Source: Methanosarcina sp. UBA402
GTDB taxonomy: Archaea; Halobacteriota; Methanosarcinia; Methanosarcinales; Methanosarcinaceae
Assembly: GCA_002509325.1 (NCBI GenBank)
Contig: DADO01000164.1
Span: 5,693 to 14,091, forward strand
Length of the DNA stretch: 8,399 nucleotides
Direction of reading: 5' to 3'
Below, in pieces: positions 1-4,511 of the stretch (the stretch's first letter is position 1; every line of letters starts with the position of its first letter). Position numbers and translations under genes: made by a program. The notes under the pieces are model-generated. The model searched no databases. It saw only the letters and a list, made by a program, of their open reading frames with translations, and was not told the DNA's origin.

Positions 1-51
1 CCGGCGCAACGGTTGCGGTGCAACTTTTGGATTTGAAAGCCTTATCTCCAA

Positions 52-115
52 GTAACTATTCAGGTATATTTAGCGGCGTTCCTTTGAGCGCCGTGAGAAT
101 CTCCTGAATAGTTAC
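52..115. repeat. Compound palindrome, 13-bp arms with inner GC-rich hairpin
   Basis: The left arm GTAACTATTCAGG (52-64) is the perfect reverse complement of CCTGAATAGTTAC (103-115). Inside it, CGGCG (74-78) pairs with CGCCG (89-93). The result is a 64-base element with an AT-richer outer stem and a GC-rich inner stem. It could be a transcript-end hairpin of a gene off the left edge, or a MITE-like element or remnant of insertion sequence ends. No transposase gene and no target-site duplication is visible, so its nature is left open. Confidence 0.6.
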
Positions 116-224
116 GAAACAATTTAACTTCGGATCCTGTTCCCCTGGCAATCAACATACAGTCAAGCAAACCACAAGTTTGAAAAATCTGACATTTATC
201 CATTTATACTTCTTTTTTGTATCT

Positions 225-273
225 TTTATATTTTCTTTTATATCTTTATATTTTCTTTTTATACTTTTTATAC
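225..273. repeat. T-rich short repeats in the propeller promoter region
   Basis: TTTATATTTTCTTTT occurs at 225-239 and again at 245-259 (pitch 20). TTTTTATAC is then tandemly duplicated at 256-264 and 265-273. The surrounding stretch from about 195 to 285 is almost purine-free on the plus strand apart from the A of the TATA steps. Each copy carries a TATA-box-like core, so the repeat may supply alternative promoters, or it may be slippage-derived low-complexity DNA. Confidence 0.5.
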
Positions 274-344
274 TTTCATTCACTCTAATATTTCTAACTC
301 TTACAAAAAATTCATGAATAAGAAACGCCTACATTATAATTACT

Positions 345-1781
345 ATGAGACAGTCATCGGGAATATGGTTATTTATGGCGCTGGGTCTGCTCTTTGGTCT
401 GTTTGCAGATATAGGAGCTGCAGACCCTGTTACTCTGGATAATGGGGACGTAAACCTTTCAGAACTCAGGGCTTTTGACCTGCTCTGCAGATGTGAAACA
501 GGATATATAGTCAATACAGTTGCTCTTTCATCCAGTGGGGACTATCTTGCAATCGGGAGCTTTGATCATAATGTTTCTCTTTTTAATTCCGAGGGGAAGA
601 AACTCTGGAACTATACTACTGGCGATATTGTTTATACAGTATCGATTTCTTCTGATGGGAAGTGTGTCGCGGCAGGGAGCAACGATAAAAGGGTATATTT
701 TTTTAACCGGGAAGGAAATCTGCTCTGGAATTACAAAACCGGGGGAAGCCTGAATAGTGTGGTGGTCTCTTCTGATGGTTCGCATGTAGCAGCAGGCACT
801 GAAGACGGCAAGATTTATTTCTTTAACAGGGAAGGAAAGCTTTTATGGAATTTCGATTCCAAGAGCTCCATCCGCTGTGTAGCGATCTCCAGGGATGGGG
901 CTTATGTTGCAGCCGGGAGTTCCAATAAATGCATTTACCTCTTTGACAGCAAAGGAAGTAAAAAATGGGAAAAGAGAACAGGCAGTGTAATCAATAGTGT
1001 ATGCATGACTCCAGATGCTAGTTATGTGGCTGCCGGAGGGTCTAATTATAATGTTTATTTCCTGAACCAGAATGGGGAATTTTCCTGGATCCGCAACCCT
1101 GCTTACTGGATTAGCAGCGTTTCGCTAACAAACAACGGCTCATATCTGGCTGCAGGAAGCTTTGACGATAAAGTTTACCTGTTTAACAGCACAGGCACAA
1201 AACTCTGGGACTATAAAGCAAAAGACGATATTTACAGCGTCGCAATTTCGCCTGATGCGTCGTTCATTGCAGCCGGGAGCTGGGATGATACGCTTTACGT
1301 CCTTGATATGAAAGGGAATGAGTTCTGGAATTATAGTTGTTCAGGAAATATTAACAGCTTATCCATTTCTCATGACAGCTCAGCCCTTGCTGCAGGAAGC
1401 GATGACGGAACAGCGTATCTTTTTGAGCGGAATTCCACGGTCTTTGCACAACTTTTTGGAGGTGAAAGTTTCCTTTCCAGAGACACGGCAATTACTGGCG
1501 GCATTGAAAATATAGTTGATATCGCTTCGGCTTCTTCAGGTAAGGTATCAGGTGATATGAAAGGTAATGTTGGTTCTGATATAGAGAGTTCAGGCTTTAC
1601 AAAAAGTCTTTCAAAGCTTCCGGAATTACTCAACTTCTTTAAGTCTCCTATAATTCTTTTGCTGGCAGTTTTAATAGCCTCGCTTTACCTGAAGAACAAA
1701 ACCTTTAACAAAAAGACCAGAAATGAGGACTTTGACGACTTTGAAAACCTTGATGATGAAAACCCCAGACCTGAAAATTGA
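345..1781 (+). CDS. Exported, membrane-anchored eight-repeat beta-propeller protein
   Basis: The 478-residue protein starts with a likely signal peptide: a hydrophobic run at residues 7-25 followed by small residues near 24-26. Residues 52-371 form eight consecutive repeats of exactly 40 residues. Each has the pattern 'I.SV.IS.DG..VAAGS.D..VYLFN..G.LLWNY', and the AA-G corner recurs at residues 110, 150, 190, 230, 270, 310 and 350. This is a WD40/PQQ-like propeller, probably eight-bladed. A low-complexity Ser/Gly linker (about 390-425), a hydrophobic segment (about 434-449) and a charged tail rich in Lys then Asp/Glu follow. The inferred topology has the propeller outside, one C-terminal membrane span, and the tail inside. 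N-x-S/T sequons (for example N76, N89, N281, N329, N363) fit surface glycosylation. Ligand and role are unknown; binding or cell-surface scaffolding is a guess. No clear Shine-Dalgarno precedes the ATG. Methionine 11 is a possible later start but would shorten the signal peptide. Confidence 0.88.
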   Translation: MRQSSGIWLFMALGLLFGLFADIGAADPVTLDNGDVNLSELRAFDLLCRCETGYIVNTVALSSSGDYLAIGSFDHNVSLFNSEGKKLWNYTTGDIVYTVSISSDGKCVAAGSNDKRVYFFNREGNLLWNYKTGGSLNSVVVSSDGSHVAAGTEDGKIYFFNREGKLLWNFDSKSSIRCVAISRDGAYVAAGSSNKCIYLFDSKGSKKWEKRTGSVINSVCMTPDASYVAAGGSNYNVYFLNQNGEFSWIRNPAYWISSVSLTNNGSYLAAGSFDDKVYLFNSTGTKLWDYKAKDDIYSVAISPDASFIAAGSWDDTLYVLDMKGNEFWNYSCSGNINSLSISHDSSALAAGSDDGTAYLFERNSTVFAQLFGGESFLSRDTAITGGIENIVDIASASSGKVSGDMKGNVGSDIESSGFTKSLSKLPELLNFFKSPIILLLAVLIASLYLKNKTFNKKTRNEDFDDFENLDDENPRPEN

Positions 1782-1958
1782 CAAGAAAATCCGGAAACCT
1801 GAAATTCAGTTCTGGAGGCATAAATTTCCAGTTCTACAATTTCAATTCTGTAAATTTCGATTTTGCAATTTCAGTTATCTGAATCTCTTAAACCTTGATC
1901 TCTAGGTATCCGAATCTCTTAAACCTTGATCTCCAAAAATCTGGATCTTGAAAAGCTT
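1782..1958. repeat. Convergent spacer with a 22-nt direct repeat and AATTTC-type degenerate repeats
   Basis: This spacer lies between the stops of the propeller gene (plus) and the radical SAM gene (minus). A 22-nt sequence beginning GAATCTCTTAAACC is repeated exactly at 1881-1902 and 1912-1933 (pitch 31). Upstream, at about 1820-1875, AAATTTC/CAATTTC-like blocks recur about every 15 nt. No strong hairpin plus T-tract terminator is visible on either strand. The repeats look like slippage products in non-coding DNA. Confidence 0.5.
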
Positions 1959-2573
1959 TCAGATTTCTTTGCTTGCAGCTTCAGATAAAGCCCTGATGTG
2001 GAAGTCTGAATCAAGCTCATCTGCAAGCTTTTTACATTTATCCAGGTCTATTTCGGGCACATTAACTACTGTAACTCTTGTACTGATCCCTGCCTTTCTT
2101 GCTCCCCTTATAAAGTCAAGCACTGCACCATAAGCATTTTTGTGAACTGGTCTGCAGAGTTTATTATATTTTTCTTCAGATTCAGCGTTCAGGCTTACGG
2201 AGATAGAGTCTATTCCTGCAGATTTCAGTTCCGAAATCACATCTCTTCCAGGATTTATCAGGGCAGCCTGTCCATTAGTATCAAGCCTGACCCGGATATT
2301 CCGGCTTTTTAGCCATCTGGTTACTACAAGTACCACATCAAACCTTATTGTGGGCTCTCCAAGACCTGTAAATACGATTTCTCGATATTTTGAAAGGTCC
2401 AATCCTTCAAGAGCTCCAATTATCTCCTCAGTTGTCGGTTCCTTTGAAAGCCTCAAATCATATCCGTAAACTCCGTCTGCAAAATTGCGGATGCAAAAGA
2501 CGCAATCTGCACTGCAGCGGTTGGTAAGGTTAATGTATAAATTTTTGTGGGCTTTGTAGTAAATTGTGTCCAT
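1959..2573 (-). CDS. Small radical SAM protein, TatD-linked type
   Basis: The protein has 204 residues from the chosen ATG at 2573 (215 if started at the ATG at 2606). Near the N-terminus NLTNRC is followed by the radical SAM cluster motif C-x3-C-x2-C (C20, C24, C27 in the 204-residue numbering), which would bind a [4Fe-4S] cluster and S-adenosylmethionine. FTGLGEPT (about 68-75) is the GGEP-like SAM-binding motif, and LDTNG and SVSLNAE are later barrel strands. The short length and the 'LYINLTNRCSADCVFC' start resemble the radical SAM family found next to, or fused with, TatD-type nucleases; its substrate is unknown. No TatD gene is present in this window. The later start is preferred because homologous N-termini begin close to it, and a TATA-like TTATAAGG (2596-2603) lies about 26 bases upstream, which would make the mRNA nearly leaderless. 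The first ATG has no Shine-Dalgarno either. The gene is transcribed away from the ribosomal operon. Confidence 0.82.
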   Translation of the reverse strand: MDTIYYKAHKNLYINLTNRCSADCVFCIRNFADGVYGYDLRLSKEPTTEEIIGALEGLDLSKYREIVFTGLGEPTIRFDVVLVVTRWLKSRNIRVRLDTNGQAALINPGRDVISELKSAGIDSISVSLNAESEEKYNKLCRPVHKNAYGAVLDFIRGARKAGISTRVTVVNVPEIDLDKCKKLADELDSDFHIRALSEAASKEI

Positions 2574-2595
2574 GTGATCAAAATTTCTTACATTC

Positions 2596-2603
2596 CTTAT
2601 AAC
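2596..2603 (-). promoter_or_regulatory. Possible TATA box for the radical SAM gene
   Basis: On the minus strand the sequence reads GGTTATAAGG, a good archaeal TATA-like core. It lies about 26 bases upstream of the ATG at 2573, so initiation would fall at or very near that start codon. The call is based on sequence and spacing only, and the adjacent 22-bp repeats contain similar TTATAA cores that could be used instead. Confidence 0.3.
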
Positions 2604-2611
2604 CATGACGT

Positions 2612-2743
2612 ATTGTTCATTATAATCTGATATATTGTTCTTTATAATCTGATATATTGTTCTTTATAATCTGATATATTGTTCTTTATAATCTGATGTA
2701 TTGTTCCTATAACTTGACGTGTTGTCCCTTATTAACCTGACAT
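2612..2743. repeat. 22-bp tandem repeat array upstream of the radical SAM gene
   Basis: About six tandem copies are present: four nearly identical 22-nt units at 2612-2633, 2634-2655, 2656-2677 and 2678-2699, then two decayed ones at 2700-2720 and 2721-2743. The unit begins ATTGTTCTTTATAATCTG on the plus strand. On the minus strand each unit contains CAGATTATAAAG, which includes a TATA-like core. The array abuts the radical SAM 5' end. It is not a CRISPR array because there are no spacers. Confidence 0.85.
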
Positions 2744-3047
2744 CTCAATTTATTTTTACCCTTAAAGTGAAAATAGCCTTATATGTGAGAAGTTCTTAAT
2801 ACTTTACTTCTGCTTTTCGTCTATTACTTGCGTTTTCAAGCAGAAAGTTTATAGGTGATCATGTACTTCTAAGGTTCGATCTGCAGCATTTAGCTAGCAG
2901 TAACTATCTTTCAACTCATTTACTCTCTGCATTGAAGTATCTAAGGCTTTAATTTAAGAATCTGGATCTCAATGTTGACAGATGTGTGTTAAAAACCAAT
3001 GATTGATGAAAAATTGCGGTACTCGCAATTTCGAAGGAGAATATTAA
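2744..3047 (+). promoter_or_regulatory. Promoter and long leader of the rpl7ae translation operon
   Basis: No protein gene is seen in this stretch. The best promoter candidate is GAAAGTTTATAGG, with a purine-rich BRE-like segment at about 2841-2847 and the TATA core TTTATA at 2848-2853. This would place the start near 2875 and give a leader of about 170 bases. An alternative core is TTATAT at about 2779-2784. A long leader leaves room for regulation, and the leader ends with the kink-turn-like hairpin listed next. The promoter position is an inference from sequence alone. Confidence 0.45.
3002..3039 (+). promoter_or_regulatory. Kink-turn-like hairpin overlapping the rpl7ae Shine-Dalgarno
   Basis: AAATTGCG (3011-3018) pairs perfectly with CGCAATTT (3024-3031) across the five-base loop GTACT. 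Directly below this 8-bp stem the bases fit the kink-turn layout. The 5' strand has a GAU bulge (3005-3007), then G3008, A3009 and A3010. The 3' strand has C3032, G3033 and A3034. This gives G3008.A3034 and A3009.G3033 as tandem sheared pairs and A3010.C3032 as the 3b.3n pair. The second (C) stem is weak: U3004-A3035, then U3003.G3036. The Shine-Dalgarno AAGGAG (3034-3039) begins inside this structure, 8 bases before the ATG. Because the gene encodes L7Ae, a kink-turn binder, autoregulation is likely. Confidence 0.55.
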
Positions 3048-3410
3048 ATGGCACAATTAGCTAAATTCGACGTTCCAGAAGAACTTACAAACAAAGCACT
3101 TGAAGCTCTGGAGCTTGCCAGAGACACTGGAAAGATTAAAAAAGGCACCAACGAAGCCACAAAAGCAATCGAGAGAGGAAATGCAAAGCTCGTTCTCATC
3201 GCAGAAGACATCGAGCCTGCGGAGATTGTTGCTCATATCGCTCCCCTTTCCGAGGAAAAGAAAGCACCTTACATCTTCATCAAAAACCAGAAGGAACTCG
3301 GTGCAGCCAGCGGGCTTGGTGTGTCCTGTGCAACTGTCGCAATCGTAGATTCAGGAAAAGCAGCTGAAATGGTTCAGGACATTGCCCAGAAACTTGAAGC
3401 TCTTAAATAA
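3048..3410 (+). CDS. rpl7ae: Ribosomal protein L7Ae / kink-turn RNA-binding protein
   Basis: This is a complete 120-residue archaeal L7Ae. It carries the RNA-contacting motif GTNEATK (33-39), which recognises the sheared G.A pairs of kink-turns, and the specificity loop around LGVSCATVAI (90-99). In archaea this protein is a 50S subunit component and also the core protein of box C/D and H/ACA guide RNPs and of RNase P. The start is supported by AAGGAG at 3034-3039. It is the first gene of a co-directional translation cluster, followed 24 bases later by rps28e. The kink-turn-like hairpin in its leader suggests feedback on its own translation. Confidence 0.97.
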   Translation: MAQLAKFDVPEELTNKALEALELARDTGKIKKGTNEATKAIERGNAKLVLIAEDIEPAEIVAHIAPLSEEKKAPYIFIKNQKELGAASGLGVSCATVAIVDSGKAAEMVQDIAQKLEALK

Positions 3411-3434
3411 TCCAGATAACACGAGGTGCTAATT

Positions 3435-3656
3435 ATGGCTGACGAAAGCACAACCGGCGGCTTTGCTGCTGAGGTTATTGACGTTATCGGGAATACAGGT
3501 ATGCATGGTGAAGCCAGTCAGATCCAGTGCAGGGTTCTGGAAGGCAGGGATAAAGGTCGTGTAATTACAAGAAACTGTGTAGGACCTGTCCGCATAGGTG
3601 ACGTCCTGATGCTTCTTGAGACCTCAAGAGAAGCAAAGAAACTGACCACCAGATAA
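3435..3656 (+). CDS. rps28e: Small ribosomal subunit protein S28e
   Basis: The 73-residue protein matches archaeal and eukaryal S28e: an OB-fold-like body with RNCVGPVRIGD (46-56) and the C-terminal family signature LETSREAKKL (61-70, usually ESEREAR). It binds the 30S subunit near the mRNA exit region. The ATG at 3435 is chosen because GAGGTG (3423-3428) sits 6 bases upstream. A GTG at 3426 in the same frame lies inside that Shine-Dalgarno and is rejected. It sits between rpl7ae and rpl24e, the usual archaeal order. Confidence 0.96.
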   Translation: MADESTTGGFAAEVIDVIGNTGMHGEASQIQCRVLEGRDKGRVITRNCVGPVRIGDVLMLLETSREAKKLTTR

Positions 3657-3672
3657 GAAAGCGGTGAAATGG

Positions 3673-3861
3673 ATGGAACAGAGGAAATGCTATTTTTGCG
3701 GGAAGATGCTGGAGCCCGGAACCGGTAAGCTCTACGTTAAGAAAGACGGTTCTACCTATTTTATGCACTCTTCTAAGTGCATGAGCAACTTCAACCTGGG
3801 TAGGCTTCCAAGGCGTACCGAGTGGACCGAGAAAGGCAGAATCCAGTTGAAGAAAGCATAA
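3673..3861 (+). CDS. rpl24e: Large ribosomal subunit protein L24e (zinc ribbon)
   Basis: The 62-residue protein has the N-terminal zinc ribbon of L24e: C6-x2-C9 (CYFC) and the second pair at H32 and C36 (HSSKC). It also has the family segments EPGTGKLYVKKDG (14-26) and LPRRTEWT. The second knuckle has histidine where haloarchaeal L24e has cysteine, so zinc would be bound as Cys3-His. ATG 3673 is chosen because GGTGA (3663-3667) is 5 bases upstream. A GTG at 3664 overlaps that site and would add three non-conserved residues. It follows rps28e by 16 bases and precedes ndk by 46, consistent with one transcript. Confidence 0.95.
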   Translation: MEQRKCYFCGKMLEPGTGKLYVKKDGSTYFMHSSKCMSNFNLGRLPRRTEWTEKGRIQLKKA

Positions 3862-3907
3862 AGAATAGATTTGTTAATTTATTTGTTCGCATTGTTAAGG
3901 TGTGCAC

Positions 3908-4357
3908 ATGGAACAGACATACGTAATGGTAAAGCCTGACGGAGTCCAGCGCGGGCTGGTCGGAGAGGTAATTTCTAGAATTGAGAAGCGAGGTCTGAAG
4001 CTCGTTGCCCTCAGGATGAATGTTATCAGCGAAGCTATTGCAAAAGAACACTACAGTGAACATGCATCCAAGCCTTTCTTCCCTGGCCTTGTCGAATTCA
4101 TCACTTCCGGTCCTTCAGTCTCAATGGTAGTTGCAGGAAAAGATGCAATCCGGGTCATGAGGGCTATAAACGGGGCTACAAACCCTGTGGATGCAGCTCC
4201 CGGAACAATCCGTGGGGATTTTGCTCTGGATGTAGGCAGAAATGTAGTTCATGCATCCGACTCCCCAGACGCTGCAGCAAGGGAAATCGCAATTCATTTT
4301 AAGGACTCCGAAATCGGGAAATATTCCAGGATCGATGAGGTCTGTCTGTACGAATAA
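3908..4357 (+). CDS. ndk: Nucleoside diphosphate kinase
   Basis: The 149-residue enzyme transfers the gamma phosphate between NTPs and NDPs through a phosphohistidine. The family landmarks are complete: KPDG (9-12) with Lys9, Tyr49, the MRAINGATNP segment (84-93) with Arg85 and Thr91, Arg102, and the catalytic NVVHASDS box with His115. It is a normal full-length cytosolic NDPK. ATG 3908 is supported by AAGGTG (3897-3902), 5 bases upstream. A GTG at 3902 overlaps that site and is rejected. Its place between L24e and aIF5B is a recurrent archaeal arrangement and suits GTP supply for translation. Confidence 0.97.
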   Translation: MEQTYVMVKPDGVQRGLVGEVISRIEKRGLKLVALRMNVISEAIAKEHYSEHASKPFFPGLVEFITSGPSVSMVVAGKDAIRVMRAINGATNPVDAAPGTIRGDFALDVGRNVVHASDSPDAAAREIAIHFKDSEIGKYSRIDEVCLYE

Positions 4358-4358
4358 A

Positions 4359-4463
4359 GCAGGTACATCGAAACCTTTTCGTGTTCCTGAGTCTCAGGGC
4401 ATGATTTCAGGCTTTTGTTTACCGATACCTGCAATATGGGTCCCATAAGGGAAACCCGGACCC
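4359..4463 (+). promoter_or_regulatory. Structured ndk-infB spacer with two consecutive stem-loops
   Basis: Two bases after the ndk stop, GCAGGTA (4359-4365), TCG (4368-4370) and AAAC (4371-4374) pair with TACCTGC (4426-4432), CGA (4423-4425) and GTTT (4417-4420). That makes 14 bp interrupted by two 2-nt bulges. Inside, CCTGA (4386-4390) can pair with either TCAGG at 4394-4398 or TCAGG at 4407-4411. A second stem follows: GGGTCC (4438-4443) with GGACCC (4458-4463), plus GGG/CCC closing an AAA loop. There is no T-tract, so it looks more like an RNA leader or processing element than a terminator. Confidence 0.4.
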
Positions 4464-4511
4464 TTCTGGACCTGCAGCGAATAAGACGCGGGAATGAGAG
4501 AGGTTTTGCAT

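Larger units (their letters stand above)
1..344. other. Intergenic region upstream of the propeller gene
   Basis: No gene can be supported here. Two forward frames are open from the left edge: one ends at a TAA at 53-55 and the other at a TGA at 105-107. Either could be the tail of a gene lying mostly outside the window, but neither peptide is recognisable. The stretch contains a compound palindrome at 52-115 and a T-rich repeat tract at about 195-285, both listed separately. The tract ends about 60 bases before the propeller start codon and offers several TATA-like hexamers, so the propeller promoter probably lies within or just after it. Confidence 0.6.

Noticed and set aside
2612..2743. 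CRISPR-like array
   Set aside because: The 22-nt units are directly adjacent with no spacers, and no cas genes are present.
3426..3434. Upstream GTG start for rps28e
   Set aside because: It lies within the GAGGTG ribosome site that serves the ATG at 3435.
4494..4511. Upstream ATG start for infB
   Set aside because: It overlaps the Shine-Dalgarno of the ATG at 4512 and has no good ribosome site itself.
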